Below, one piece after another: positions 26,963-38,119 of a stretch of 64,000 bases of DNA. Below the pieces are notes generated by a model. That model did not search any database. It was given only the letters and a program-made list of their open reading frames with translations, and was not told where the DNA came from. Positions within the stretch are counted from its first letter, which is position 1. Each line of letters opens with the position of its first letter. The position numbers were made by a program, and so were the translations under genes. The DNA comes from DATAES01 sp963802415 (GTDB lineage Bacteria > Actinomycetota > Acidimicrobiia > Acidimicrobiales > JACDCH01): positions 2,790,001-2,854,000 of the forward strand of contig CAWDIH010000001.1 of the NCBI GenBank assembly GCA_963802415.1, given 5' to 3'.

Positions 26963-28638
26963 CGCAGCTGGACGTAGCGGCCGGGTGCCGGCTCGAGCAG
27001 GGGATGCGCCCTGCTGCCCAGCTTCTTGGGGGCCGCGACCCGGTCGCCCGAACGAGTGGCGAGCCACGCCGTCCAGTGATCCCACCACGAGCCGCCGTGC
27101 TTGTCAGCGCGCTCGAGCCACTCGTCCGCCTCGGGCGGTGGCGCGCCTTCGCCGGTGAAGAACGACGCCTTCGGGTTGCCGGGCGGGTTCACGATGGCCT
27201 GGATGTGGCCGCTCGAGCTGAGAACGAACTGTGACTCGCCGCCGAGGAGTTGCGTCGTGCGATACGCGGTCCGCCACGGGACGATGTGGTCGGTCGAGCC
27301 GGCGACCACGTAGGCGTCGATGTCGACCTTGCCGAGATCGACGGGAGTGCCGAGCACGGTGAGCGTGCCGTCGACGAGACCGTTCGACACGAACAGGTCG
27401 AGGAAGTCGGAGTGAAGCCCTGCGGGCAAGCGCGTCGTGTCCGCGTTCCAGTAGAGGATGTCGAACGCCGGCGGGTTCTGGCCCATCAGGTAGTTGTTGA
27501 CCCAGTAGTTCCACACGAGCTCGTTGGGGCGGAGCCACGCGAAGACCTTGGCGAGGTCCTCGCCGTCGAGATAGCCGGCGCGTTGCGAACGCAAGCGGCT
27601 TGCTTCGACGGCCGGGCGTGACGCGAGCATGCCGATCTGCGATTCCTCGGCGGTGTCGAGGCCCGCGACCATGAACGTCGCCGCGTTGACGAGGTGCTCG
27701 CCGGTCGCCGCGAGATGGCCGAGCATGCACGCCATCGTGATCGCACCGGCGCACATGCCCACGACGTTCGCATCAGGGCTACCGGTGATCTCGCAAGCGA
27801 CTTCGATTGCTTCCTTGCATGCCGCGACGTACGTGTCGAGGTTCCAGTCCCGTTGCGCGTCGGTCGGGTTGCGCCAGCTCACCGCGAAATACGGCACGCC
27901 GGCACCGACCATGTGCTCGATCAGACTGCGCCCAGGCGCCAGATCGGAGATGTAGTACTTGTTGATCTGGGGTGGGATCGCCACGAGCGGTCGGGCGTAC
28001 ACGTCTTTGCCCGCCGGCGTGTACTGGATGAGCTCGAACACCTCGGATCGGTGCACTACTTCGCCGGGCGTCACCGCGAGGTTGCCGCCCACGGTGAACG
28101 GTCGGGTATCGACGGTCGACGGCATGCCGCCGTTGTGGCGAACGTCGTACGCCCAGTGCCGCAGGCCGCTGAGGAGGCTGCGTCCACGGGTCTCCACTGC
28201 TTTGGCCAGCGCGCTCGGATTGCCGACGAGCGCATTCGTCGGTGCGGCCGCCTCCGTGAGCAACATCACCGAGAAGCGGGCACGTTCCCGGCTCTTCGGG
28301 TCGAGCTCCACCTCGTCCACGACTTCGAGCAGGGCCTTCGTTTCGATCAGGTAGGCCTGCACGAGCCGGTGGTAGATCGGGTTCGCCCTCCACGCGGGAT
28401 GGGCGAAGCGCTTGTCACGGGGATCGGGGGCGACGTCGCTGCGGCCGACGACCACCTTGATCAGTTCACCGAGCGCCTCGAGGACGTTTGCGGTCACGAC
28501 GCCGGGCTCGACCGCGGCCCGCTGGGCCAGTCGGCCGAGGGCGGCTGCTACCTGCTGGCGGTTGAGGCCGACGAGCGGGTTGGCGCCGAGCACGATCGGA
28601 TCGGTCGCGTCGAAGGTGGTGGCTGCTTGCGTCGTCAT
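26959..28638 (-). CDS. phaC: Poly(3-hydroxyalkanoate) synthase
   Basis: 559 residues from MTTQAATTFDA (28638). PHA synthases polymerise hydroxyacyl-CoA on an active-site Cys. The lipase-like box GMCAGAITM holds that Cys; Asp lies in GSTDHIVPWRTAY and His in SSSGHIQAIVNPPG. The N-terminal PhaC_N region (PTNALVGNPSALAKAVETRG) and the signature WNYWVNNYLMGQNPPAFDIL are present. Length fits class I/II single-subunit enzymes. No phasin or phaA/phaB genes are seen nearby. Confidence 0.92.
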   Translation of the reverse strand: MTTQAATTFDATDPIVLGANPLVGLNRQQVAAALGRLAQRAAVEPGVVTANVLEALGELIKVVVGRSDVAPDPRDKRFAHPAWRANPIYHRLVQAYLIETKALLEVVDEVELDPKSRERARFSVMLLTEAAAPTNALVGNPSALAKAVETRGRSLLSGLRHWAYDVRHNGGMPSTVDTRPFTVGGNLAVTPGEVVHRSEVFELIQYTPAGKDVYARPLVAIPPQINKYYISDLAPGRSLIEHMVGAGVPYFAVSWRNPTDAQRDWNLDTYVAACKEAIEVACEITGSPDANVVGMCAGAITMACMLGHLAATGEHLVNAATFMVAGLDTAEESQIGMLASRPAVEASRLRSQRAGYLDGEDLAKVFAWLRPNELVWNYWVNNYLMGQNPPAFDILYWNADTTRLPAGLHSDFLDLFVSNGLVDGTLTVLGTPVDLGKVDIDAYVVAGSTDHIVPWRTAYRTTQLLGGESQFVLSSSGHIQAIVNPPGNPKASFFTGEGAPPPEADEWLERADKHGGSWWDHWTAWLATRSGDRVAAPKKLGSRAHPLLEPAPGRYVQLR

Positions 28639-28738
28639 GTGCTCAGTCAACCTCAGCGGACACGCCGGCACATCGTGTCGACCGGACGGACTTCACCCTC
28701 GCTGTTTGTGCCCGGGGACCAGCCGCGCGTGGCGTCCG

Positions 28739-29983
28739 TCAGGACGCGGGTTGGAGTACCGCGCCCTTCAGCCAGTGGCACGCCACCAGCGCGAGCTCGG
28801 CCTCGAGCCGTCGGTGACGCAGTGTCCGTCCTCGTACTTCCTCCGCCTGGCGCACCCGGTACTGCGCCGTGTTGCGGTGCAGGAAGAGCTGCTCGGCGGT
28901 CGCGGTATAGCTCCCTCCCGTCTCGAGGAACACACGCGCCGTCTCCCGCAGGCCGGCGTTGCGGGTCGTGTCAACGGCCAAGTCTCCGAGCGTCTCGTGG
29001 ACCCACGCGCGGGCCGAGTCGAGGTCGGCGCACAGCATCGCGATGGGAGCCACCTCGACGAACGGTGTGATCTGGACGTGGTCGATGCCCGCGGCGAGCG
29101 CGACGGACTGCGCGCCCACTGCTTGCTGGTGCGTTCGGCAGAAGCCCTCGACGTTGCGGCTCGGTTCACCGACGGCGACTGACACCGTCTCTTCGGCCTT
29201 GGCCACCTCGACGAGTTCGGGCGTACGGGCGACGTCGACCTTCGTCGGCAGCCACGCCCAGGCCGACCGCTCGTCGCGGCGACGAACAAACATTGCTCGT
29301 CGCATCCCAACGCCTGACCGAGATCGCTCGTGAAACGGCGCAACCGGGTCAGCGTTTCAGCAGATCCGCCGTCGACCCACACGACCAGGCCGACGTGCGA
29401 TTGACGAAGGTGGTACCCGAGCGCGCGCTCGGCGTCGGCAACGTCCACGGAGCGGCCCCGCAGAAGGTCCCGAACGCGGCCCGTCAGCACCGCGTCTGCG
29501 GTCGCGGAGCTTCAGCTCGCGCGCGTTCTCGTAGGCGGCGTAGACCTGCTCCACGATCCGGTCGAGGCGAGTCGACACCGATTCGACGATCTGGAGCGTC
29601 ACGAGAACGTCGAGGTGGTCGTTCGACCGTGCCTCGAGGACCTCCTCGATGCAGTGACGGAGAAAGCGAGTCTGGCCGACGCGGTAGGCGCGGATCAGTG
29701 CGGTCGGTGGTACGTCTGCGTCTGCAAGCGCGCGGGCGTAGTCGATCGCCATCGCCGGTGCCGTCGCCTCGGTCGAGTCCTGCTGCGTCGCCAGCGCGTT
29801 GAGTGCGGTTTCGATGTTGGCCCGGACGCTGTCGAACAGAATGTCGGTGGCGTCCGCCCGAAGGTCAGGGATGAGCTCGACGATGACCCTTTGGACATCA
29901 TCGGTGACATCATCGATTCGCTCGGCGAGCTTCTCGCCGACGGCAGCCACCCGGACCGCAACGCCGGGCGCGTCCTGCGTCAC
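28739..29983 (-). CDS. PucR/CdaR-type regulator, two frameshifts (about 29495 and 29280)
   Basis: Three consecutive frames make one regulator of about 415 residues. The N-terminal helical sensor (TQDAPGVAVRVAAVGEKL to AYENARELKLRDRR) is read from GTG 29983. The middle (LTGRVRDLLRGRSVDVADAE, then GLVVWVDGGSAETLTR) is in the next frame, and the C-terminus with the PucR HTH (GSYTATAEQLFLHRNTAQYR) is in a third. Such proteins respond to metabolites and activate nearby operons; the PHA pair is the obvious neighbour. Both breaks look like single-base indels. If real, the gene would be dead. Confidence 0.72.
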
Positions 29984-30099
29984 CCTTCGAATCGTACCGA
30001 GGGCGGTCCCGCTCGGCCGCCGCCATCGCAACGGCGGACATCGCCGGAGCATGCAACGCTGATGCGTCCACCACGCGACATCTCGAGGGGAGGAAGGCG

Positions 30100-30447
30100 A
30101 TGCCCGACGCACGTGACATCGACACGACGGTGCCGCCGAGCGGCGCGGGATGTGTCGAGTGCTTGGACGCCGACGGTTGGTGGTTCCATCTCCGACGCTG
30201 CGCGCGATGCGGGCACATCGGTTGCTGCGACACGTCTCCTTCCCAGCACGCCAGCAAACACGCACATAGCACCGGCCATCCGCTCGTGCAGAGCTTCGAG
30301 CCGGGCGAGGACTGGTACTGGGACTACACGACCGACCAGTACTACGACGGCCCTCCCTTGGCGGCTCCTCGGCATCACCCACCCGATCAGCCGGTGCCCG
30401 GCCCGCAAGGCCGTGTGCCACGAGACTGGCAGCAGCACCTCCACTGA
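30100..30447 (+). CDS. UBP-type zinc-finger protein
   Basis: A 115-residue small protein. Zinc ligands are arranged as CVECLDADGWWFHLRRCARC, then GHIGCCD, QHASKHAHSTGHP, as in ubiquitin-hydrolase-type zinc fingers. Bacterial stand-alone versions are common in actinobacteria and of unknown role. The last codon overlaps the next gene start by one base. Confidence 0.87.
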   Translation: MPDARDIDTTVPPSGAGCVECLDADGWWFHLRRCARCGHIGCCDTSPSQHASKHAHSTGHPLVQSFEPGEDWYWDYTTDQYYDGPPLAAPRHHPPDQPVPGPQGRVPRDWQQHLH

Positions 30448-30896
30448 TGGCCACGACATACCGGTACTCGTTCGACAGGCGCCTCGTCCTGTTCTGGGCA
30501 CCCTTCGGGGTTCGTCGCGCAAAGGATGGGGTCACGCTCACCGATGACGGTCGGCTCGTCGCGACGTTCGGGTTCCTCAAGCTCGAGACACCGCTCGAGA
30601 ACGTCGCTGAAGCCCACATCACCCGGAACTACCGGTGGTGGACGGCGGCCGGCGCACGCGGATCGATGAAGGATGAGGGGCTCACCTTCGGCACGAACAA
30701 CAAGGCGGGCGTGTGCATCCACTTTCGCGAGAAGGTCCCGTCACCCCTGCGGCGCAAGGGGCACTCCGCGCTGACCGTCACGGTCGAGGATCTCGACGGG
30801 CTGACGAACGCGTTGACGGACGGAACAGGCGGAACCGACAAGCCCGACCCCGAGAGCGAGCCTGCCGACGTCGACCGGCTCGAACCCGGAGACTGA
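30447..30896 (+). CDS. Conserved hypothetical protein
   Basis: A 149-residue protein with no named domain. The conserved-looking core is beta-rich: FDRRLVLFWAPFGVRRAKDG, NYRWWTAAGARGSM, GVCIHFREKVP. Its start overlaps the stop of the UBP zinc-finger gene (ATG within TGATG), so they are probably co-translated. The tail is acidic and proline-rich. Confidence 0.6.
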   Translation: MATTYRYSFDRRLVLFWAPFGVRRAKDGVTLTDDGRLVATFGFLKLETPLENVAEAHITRNYRWWTAAGARGSMKDEGLTFGTNNKAGVCIHFREKVPSPLRRKGHSALTVTVEDLDGLTNALTDGTGGTDKPDPESEPADVDRLEPGD

Positions 30897-30955
30897 CACC
30901 GGGATCACGGCTCAGTCCCACCCCTCCCCGCCGTGACCCCGTCGAGCGACATTGT

Positions 30956-31627
30956 CCAGGCATCGGTCTCGCGACTGCGATGCTCGCAAGCGCGGCGGGT
31001 GCCCGGGTGACCATCGCTGGTCGCGACGAGGTCCGACTCGCGGCCGCCCTCGAGTCGCTTCCTGGTGACGCCCAGGGAGTGGCCCTCGATGTGGCCGACG
31101 AGGTGGCCGTGCGCGACCTGTTCGACTCGTTCGCCCACATCGATCATGTCGCGACGCTCGCGGGCACGCACGTGTCCGGCGCGCTGGCGGATCTCGACAC
31201 CGGAGCGCTAAGGGGACCAGTCGACAACCGGTTTTGGGGACCGCTCTACATCTGCAAGTACGCCGCACCGAAGATGACCACCGGATCGATAACCCTCTGC
31301 ACCGGCGCCGGTGTCGCGCGCCCTCGAGCGGGCAGCGCGATCGTCTCTGCCGCCGCCGGGGGCTCCGAGGTGCTGGCTTGAGCGATGGCCGTCGAGCTTG
31401 CCCCCGTGCGCGTCAATGTGGTTCGGCCGGGGATCGTCGACACGCCGCTGCTCGACCGGCTCGCTCCGAGCGGTCGACAGGAGGTGTTAAAGGCCATGGC
31501 CAAGCGCGTCCCGCTCGGACGTGTTGCGCAGCCCGAAGAGATCGCCGACGCCATCCTCTTCCTGATGTCGAACGAGTACGTCACAGGGACCACGCTCACC
31601 ATCGACGGCGGCGCCAGCCTCGCCTGA
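30956..31627 (+). pseudogene. SDR-family oxidoreductase relic (N-terminus lost, internal TGA)
   Basis: From GIGLATAMLA onward the frame reads as a short-chain dehydrogenase: VTIAGRDEVRLAAALES, DHVATLAGTHVSG, then NVVRPGIVDTPLLDRL and TGTTLTIDGGASLA. The initial TGxxxGIG nucleotide loop and start codon are missing; upstream sequence is unrelated. A TGA at 31379-31381 sits in frame exactly where Arg (CGA) is common, so the gene is interrupted there. The usual YxxxK catalytic motif is also not seen. A decayed gene. Confidence 0.75.
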
Positions 31628-31756
31628 TCGTCAGCGCCCGGCCATGCTCGTCCCGGCGAGCGCCATCCGGTCGTCCTTCCCCACGGCGGGACCGGCCCTA
31701 TCGCGTGCGGGCTCCGTGTAGGGTGACGATGTCTGCGAGGTGCTGCGACGGACCGA

Positions 31757-34610
31757 GTGATCGAGGTTGCGGCGACACTGCTGGAGCGAGAGCACGAGTT
31801 CCGCGTGCTCGGCGACGCGCTCACCGACACCGCACAGGGTCGCGGTCAGGTTCTGGTCGTCGAAGCTGCGGCCGGGCTCGGCAAGACGAGTCTCCTGAGA
31901 GCGGCGTGTGACGCCGCGGCCGACGCCGGCTTCACCTGTCTCCGAGCGCGCGCCACAGAGCTCGAGCGCGACTTCGCGTACGGGTGCGTGCGGCAGCTGC
32001 TGGAGCCCGTCGTCGCGGGCCGGAGCCCGGCTGGCGACGACGAGCTGTTCGCGGGCGCGGCGGCTCTCTCCGAACCGCTTTTCACCACGATCGGCGTGGA
32101 GCAGTCGTCCTACTCGGCGGATCGCTCCTTCTCGATGCTGCACGGTCTCTACTGGCTGATCAACAACCTCGCCGACGGCGGCGCCGGTCGCCCTGGCTGT
32201 CGACGATCTCCACTGGTCCGACGCGGAATCGCTGCGGTTCCTGAACTACCTCGCGCCTCGCCTGGACGGATTGCGCGTCGTCGTTCTGGCATCGACCCGC
32301 GCCGCGGGGAAGCCGACTGATGTGGCCCGGCTCGAGGCCAGCCCGGAAACGACCGTGCTACGTCTCGAGCCACTGAGCCTCGACGCGACGGCGACGCTGT
32401 GCGCGAACCGTTTGGGGACGGTCGGTGCCGACTTCGTGAGGGCGTGTTGCGACGCGACCGGTGGCAACCCGTTCTTCTTGGAGGCCCTCCTGCGGGAGGC
32501 CGCGGCGAAGGGGCTCACAGGTGGAGGTGGTGGTGGAGCCGAGCTCGTGGGGCGCGTCGCCCCAACCGCGGTCACCGAAGCGGTCTTGCTCCGCCTGTCG
32601 GGTGCGCCCGCATCAGCGGCGGCGCTCGTGCGAGCGGTCGCGGTGCTGGGCGACGGCGCCACCCTCGCCGAGACCGCGGCGATGGCCGAGCTCGGCGCCG
32701 AGGCGGCAGAGGTCGCAGACCAGTTGGTCGCCCTCGACATCCTCCGTCCTGGAGGCCGGCTCGAGTTCGCCCATCCGATCGTCGGCGAGGCCGTCCGGGC
32801 GGACATCGGTCCACGCGAGCTGGCCGCCGCCCACGCCCGGGCGGCCCGGACCCTCGCGTCATCCGGCGCGACCGAGGAGCGCATCGCCGCCCAGGTCGTC
32901 GAAGCCGACCCGATCGGTGACGCAGGGCGGGTCGAGCTCCTGCGCCGGGTGGCTGCGGACGCGCTGACCCGGGGCGCCCCGTGCGCGGCCGTCGCGTGGC
33001 TCGAACGGGCGTCGCTGGAACCGCCGCCTCCGGAGTCGCGGCGGGATGTGCTCCTCGAGCTCGGCTCCGCCGAGCTGCGCCTCGGCGCATCGGAGGGGGT
33101 CACCCACCTCAGCCAGGCCGTCGAGTTGAGCGACGACCCGGAGCAAATGGCGATCGCCGTGCGTCGGTTGGCCGTCGCGCTGACACTGTCGGGCAACGCC
33201 GAGCGCGCGGTCGCCGCGATCGAGGCGGCGGTCGACCTCGTGGAGCCCGGGCATGGCGAGCTGGCGTTGCAGCTTGAGGGGGAGCTGTTGACGCACGCCC
33301 TGCAGGCCAGCCTCGAGACGCGCAGCAGGGCGGCGCGACGGGTGGAGCGACACGCCGGCGTCGACGGGTCGACGCCAGGTGAGCGCTTGGTCCTAGCCAG
33401 CCTCGCATGTACCCGGAGCCGGGCCGCCGAGACGGCGCGTGACGCGGCCGCTGTGCTCGAGGGTGTGCTCGCCGACGGGCGCTTCGTGGCCGACCAGAAC
33501 GCTGGCGTCGTCGGCCTCGGCCTCGCCTACGACCTCACGATTGGACTGATCGCCGCCAACGCGCTGGATGTCGCCGATGCGTACGTCGAGGAGCTGCTGG
33601 TCAGGCCCCGGGAACAGTCGGCGATCCCGGTGCTGGCCTACCTGGCGGGCCGCCAAGGAAGCGTCGCGCTCCGCCGGGGCGCGGTGGCACGGGCCGAATC
33701 CGACGCGCGGACGGCGCTCGAGCTGCTCACCTCGCACGGTATTCGGCTTGGGGTCCCGTATGTGCTCGCCGTCCTCGTTACCGCCCTGATCGAGGGCGGC
33801 GAGGGTGACCTCGCCGACCGCGAGTTGCGCGACCGCGGGTTCGGACAGGACATCCCGCCGGGACCGACGAGCAACTTCCTGCTGGAAGCGCGCGGGCTGG
33901 TCCAGATCGCCCAGGGCAGGCTGCCGCACGGCGTCGACGATCTGCTCGAGTTCGGCCGGCGCGACGAGCTGTGGGGAATCGCGTGCCCGCTCGCGTCGCG
34001 CTGGCGATCACACGCGGCCCTGGCCTTGTCGACGTTGGGGGACAGGGGGCGGGCGCAGCAGATGGCGCGGGACGACCTCGAGCGGGCGCGCCGCTGGGGA
34101 GTTCCGAGCGGAATCGGCGTGGCCTTGCGAGCGGTGGCGCTGACCGCCGACCGCGAAGATCAGCTGGTTGGACTGGAGGAGGCCGTCCAGGTGCTGGCTG
34201 GCTCGTCTGCTCGACTCGAGCATGCCCGCGCCCTCACGGACCTGGGCGCGGCGCACCGTCGAGCGAACCGTCGGACCGAGGCTCGACCGGCGCTCGAGCA
34301 GGCCCTCGCGCTCGCCACGCAATGCAGCGGCAATGCCGTAGCCGGGCGGGCGCGCACGGAACTGCGCGCCGTCGGCGGGCGCTCGAGTACGCCGGCAGCC
34401 ACCGGGTGGGGTGCGTTGACCGCCTCCGAGCGTCGTGTCGCCGAGCTGGCGGCCGAGGGGCAGAGCAATCCCGAGATCGCACAGGCGCTCTACGTGACGC
34501 GCAAGACCATCGAGACCCACCTCGGCCACATCTACCGCAAACTCGGCATCACCAGCCGGGCAAGGCTCGCGAGGGCCATGGTGGGGGGGATCCCGACCGG
34601 CGACGGTTGA
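31757..34610 (+). CDS. LAL-type LuxR regulator, frameshift near 32185
   Basis: About 950 residues in two frames. The N-terminal frame holds Walker A VEAAAGLGKTSLLRAACD and ends sensibly at INNLADGG. The next frame resumes APVALAVDDLHWSDAESLRF, the Walker B, and runs to a C-terminal LuxR HTH (LTASERRVAELAAEGQSNPE, then TRKTIETHLGHIYRKLG). A single indel near 32185 joins them. The same class as the regulator at 3736 but only distantly similar. It lies upstream of the reductase-DUF1772-MFS series, which it may control. Confidence 0.82.
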
Positions 34611-34739
34611 CCTCCCCGAGGCAGCCGGTTCGACCCGAGTTCAGGGACCAGATCGGTGAGTTCCCCGACGCATCAGCCGCGACGTGACCGCATGCTCTCA
34701 GCAGTGGACGACCACGATCGCGACGAGGACGACGGTGCG

Positions 34740-34915
34740 ATGAGCGTGCAGCTCGAGGTGCATCTCGACCGCCAGCCGATCACCGGGAGGCTCCGCACGC
34801 CCTCCGGCGCCGACGAGCACTTCGTGGGTTGGCTCGGCATCGTCGACGCGCTCGAAAAAGGCGAAAGAGGCGTCCACAGACCGACCCTCGACACCGTCAT
34901 AAGGAGTATCGATGA
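34740..34915 (+). pseudogene. Small conserved protein, 3' end uncertain
   Basis: ATG 34740 opens MSVQLEVHLDRQPITG followed by GADEHFVGWLGIVDALE, like a short actinobacterial hypothetical protein. After about residue 40, beside an AAAAA run, sense is lost and the frame stays open into the next gene. Shifting one base gives a TGA at 34913-34915 that overlaps the reductase ATG (ATGA). So it is likely a coupled small gene with an indel. Confidence 0.4.
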
Positions 34916-35754
34916 CCGCCAACAGTTCATACATGAAGCCCATCCTGGTGCTCGGGGGGACGGGCAAGACGGGTCGCCGCGTCGTCGAGCGGCTCGCGGC
35001 GCGCGGCATCCCGACGCGGGTCGGGTCGCGTTCGGCGGACGTGCCGTTCGACTGGGAGGACCGGACGACGTGGACGCCGGCGCTCCAGGGAGTGGGCGCC
35101 GCGTACGTGTCGTACTATCCCGATCTGGCCGTTCCTGGTGCGGCGGAGGCGGTCCAGGCGCTCGCCGAGGTGGCCTTGGGGCAGGGTGTGCGGCGACTCG
35201 TGCTCTTGTCCGGCCGCGGCGAGGTGGAGGCCCAACGCGCCGAGCGGGCCATGCAGGACACCGGCGCCGACGTGACCATCGTGCGTTGCGCCTGGTTCAT
35301 GCAGAACTTCAGCGAGATTGACTTCCTGGTGGGACCCATCCAGAGCGGCGAGGTGGCCTTGCCGGCCGACCACCAGGCCGAGCCGTTCGTCGACGCCGAC
35401 GACATCGCCGACGTCGCGGTAGCGGCGCTCACCGACGACCGTCACATCGGGGAGGTCTACGAGTTGACCAGCCCGAGGCTGATGACCTTCGCGGACGCCG
35501 TCGACGAGATCGCCAGGGTGGCGGGCCGCGACATCCGGTACGTGCCGATCTCGGTCGACGAGTACGCCGCCGCCGCGACGGACCAGGGGGTGCCCGCCGA
35601 GTTCGTGGGCTTCCTCACATACCTGTTCAGCGACGTCCTGGGCCACAACGCGTACGTCACCGACGGCGTGCAGCGGGCGTTGGGCCGCGAGCCCCGAGAC
35701 TTCAGCGTTTACGCGCGCGACGCGGTTGGTACGGGCGTCTGGCACGCGGGGTAA
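34912..35754 (+). CDS. NmrA-like NAD(P)H-binding reductase
   Basis: 280 residues. The Rossmann motif ILVLGGTGKTGRRVVERL is at residues 11-28, and RLVLLSGRGEVEAQRAE and RCAWFMQNFSE follow as in NmrA/atypical SDR proteins. The C-terminal half (TFADAVDEIARVAGRDIRY) is the substrate-side domain. AAGGAG lies 6 bases before ATG 34912. Substrate unknown. DUF1772 gene follows 4 bp later, so the two are co-transcribed. Confidence 0.88.
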   Translation: MTANSSYMKPILVLGGTGKTGRRVVERLAARGIPTRVGSRSADVPFDWEDRTTWTPALQGVGAAYVSYYPDLAVPGAAEAVQALAEVALGQGVRRLVLLSGRGEVEAQRAERAMQDTGADVTIVRCAWFMQNFSEIDFLVGPIQSGEVALPADHQAEPFVDADDIADVAVAALTDDRHIGEVYELTSPRLMTFADAVDEIARVAGRDIRYVPISVDEYAAAATDQGVPAEFVGFLTYLFSDVLGHNAYVTDGVQRALGREPRDFSVYARDAVGTGVWHAG

Positions 35755-35758
35755 CGAC

Positions 35759-36355
35759 GTGAGCCTCAAATCCGCCCAGGCCGTCTCGCTGCTCGGCGCG
35801 ACGATCACCACCGGCCTCATGGCGGGCGTGTTCGGTCTTTATGCCCACACCATCATCCGCGGGCTGAGCAGAACCGACGACCGCACGTTCGTCACGGCGT
35901 TCCAGGCGATCGACCGGGCGATCATCAACCCGTTGTTCATGCTGAGCTTCTTCGGCGCTCTCATCTTCGGCGGGACAGCAGGTGTCCTCTACCTGAAGCC
36001 TGACAGCCGCTCGGTACTGCCCTGGGTGATCGCGGCCGCCGCCCTCTATCTCGTGGTGGTCATCATCACGATCGCTGTTCACCTCCCGCTCAACGACGAC
36101 CTCAAAGCGGCCGGGAGCCCGGACCGGATCTCTGACGTCACGGCCGTTCGCGAGAACTTCCACGAGACCCGCTGGATCGCCTGGAACGTTGTTCGCGCCG
36201 TCGCGAGCACGGTGGCCTTCGGCTGCCTCGCCTGGGCCCTCGTGCTCCACGGCCGTCTGACGAGGACCGACGCGGGCCCGAGCGCCCACCCACCTGCTAT
36301 CGCATGGCCCGCGCCAGACGCTCAGCGAAGTGGGATCGCTAGAGCGACAAGATGA
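35759..36355 (+). CDS. DUF1772-family membrane protein
   Basis: A 198-residue protein with four hydrophobic helices: residues 9-30, 60-80, 88-112 and 145-165. The inter-helix block HLPLNDDLKAAG and the late FHETRWIAWNVVRA are the DUF1772 signature, shared with anthrone-oxygenase-like proteins. GTG 35759 follows the reductase stop by 4 bp. Function in bacteria is unknown. Confidence 0.8.
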   Translation: MSLKSAQAVSLLGATITTGLMAGVFGLYAHTIIRGLSRTDDRTFVTAFQAIDRAIINPLFMLSFFGALIFGGTAGVLYLKPDSRSVLPWVIAAAALYLVVVIITIAVHLPLNDDLKAAGSPDRISDVTAVRENFHETRWIAWNVVRAVASTVAFGCLAWALVLHGRLTRTDAGPSAHPPAIAWPAPDAQRSGIARATR

Positions 36356-36509
36356 TTGGGATGCCCAAGTCCCCGTTGTCGTGCGCCCACGCGAGCGCGT
36401 CGCGGAGTTTCTCGGGAAACGCCTGCGGAACCGACATATCCGGCCTTCGCCAATCGTCGTAGCAGTACGGAACCGATTGGACGGTGGTTCCGAGCCGGAA
36501 GGTTCACTG

Positions 36510-38011
36510 ATGAGTTCGATCACCGGAGGCCAGCAGACCTCTCAACACAAGGAGCAGCGCCGCCCCACCGCGACGCTGGCGCTGCTCGCGTTCACAATGC
36601 TGATCGTCTCACTCGATCAGTACATCGTGGTGGTGGCGCTGCCTGAGATCGGTCACGACCTGGGCTTCTCGGAGCAGACGCTCCAAGCGGTGATCAGCGC
36701 CTACGCGGTGGCGTCCGCGGGGTTTCTGTTGCTCGGTGGTCGTGCCGCGGACGTGCTCGGCCGGCGCCGGATCCTCGTGGCAGGTCTCGCGCTCTACGCC
36801 GGCGGGTCTCTCGCGGGTGGGCTCGCGTCGGCACCGGGATTCCTGCTGAGCGCCCGCGCCGTCCAGGGTCTCGGCGGGGCGTTCGTCTTTCCCGCCACGC
36901 TTTCGCTCGTCAACACCACATTCGCCGAGGGCCGCGAGCGCAACCGGGCGGTCGCGGTCTGGGGGGCGGCGGGCGCGGCGGGCCTCGTGGTCGGCGTACT
37001 ACTCGGCGGCGTGCTCACCCAGACCCTCGGTTGGGAGGCGGTGTTCTTTGTCAACGTGCCGCTGGCCGTCACAGCACTCCTGCTGGCGTTCGCGCTCATA
37101 CCCGCCGACCGCGAGCGCGAGCCGGGACGCCGCCTCGATCTTCCCAGCGCTTTCTGCGCCACCCTCGGGGTCACGCTGCTCCTGTTCGCGCTCATCGAAG
37201 GCCCGAACCTCGGTTGGGGTTCGCCCGCTGTCGTGGCCAGCTCGGCAGCCAGCTTGGCGTTGCTGGCCGCGCTCGTCATCATCGAGCGGCGAAGCGGCGA
37301 CCCTCTCGTTTCCCGCGCCTGCTCAGGAACCGGAACCTCGGCACCGCCGTCGGGATCGCCTTTCTGTTCTGGGCGACATTCGGCTCGGTCCTCTACTTCC
37401 TCACGATCTATCTCCAGGACGTGCGGGGCTACGACGCCCTCGAGACGGGCATCGGGTTCTTGCTGCCGACCACCATCGTGGTCGCCGGTTCGGCGCTGGC
37501 CGGTCAGCTGGCGACACATTTCGGCCTCCGGTCAACGCTGATCGCCGCGCTCGCTGTCGGAGCGCTGGGGGCCGTATCCCTCGGCCTGACAATGTCTGCC
37601 GAAGGCTCCTATGCCGCGCTGATCCCCGGACTGATCGCGATCAGCATCGGCGACGGCATCGTGTTCACCACGATGTTCATCGCCGCCGGGACCGGGGTGT
37701 CGGCCGAGGAACAAGGCGTCGCGTCGGGCATCGCCTCAACGAGCACGTCGATCGGCGCTGCCGTAGGCCTCGCCGTTCTTGTTGCCGTAGCCAACGCCGG
37801 CACCAACGGACTGGCCGGCGAAGAGCTACGAACGGCCACAGCCGACGGCCTCGGTAACGCCGTCCTCGTCATCGCAGCGCTGATCGCGGCCACCGCGCTC
37901 GTCGCGCTGAACCTTCGTCCCGACCGGAGACCGCGAGCAGACGCACAGCAGCCGCCGATCTTGCCAGCGGCCAACATGAATCCCCCAAGATGCGGGCGGT
38001 GGTCCTCGTAA
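36510..38011 (+). CDS. MFS transporter (DHA2/EmrB-like), frameshift near 37310
   Basis: About 500 residues in two frames, a proton antiporter with 12-14 helices. The start at ATG 36510 gives LDQYIVVVALPEIGHDLGFS (motif D1), loop GGRAADVLGRRRILVAGLA, and antiporter motif C-like GAAGAAGLVVGVLLGG. The first frame fails after IIERRSGDPLV; the other continues RLLRNRNLGTAVGIAFLFW to the end. One indel in a run of C/G explains it. Substrate unknown. Confidence 0.8.
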
Positions 38012-38119
38012 CGCGACATTGCCGACACGCGGCCCGCGGCGAGGCCTGACGTCGGAGAGCGGTCGATGCCGCACCTCACCTCACCTCAGCTCCATTGTTT
38101 ACGAAGGAGAGGAACCGAA

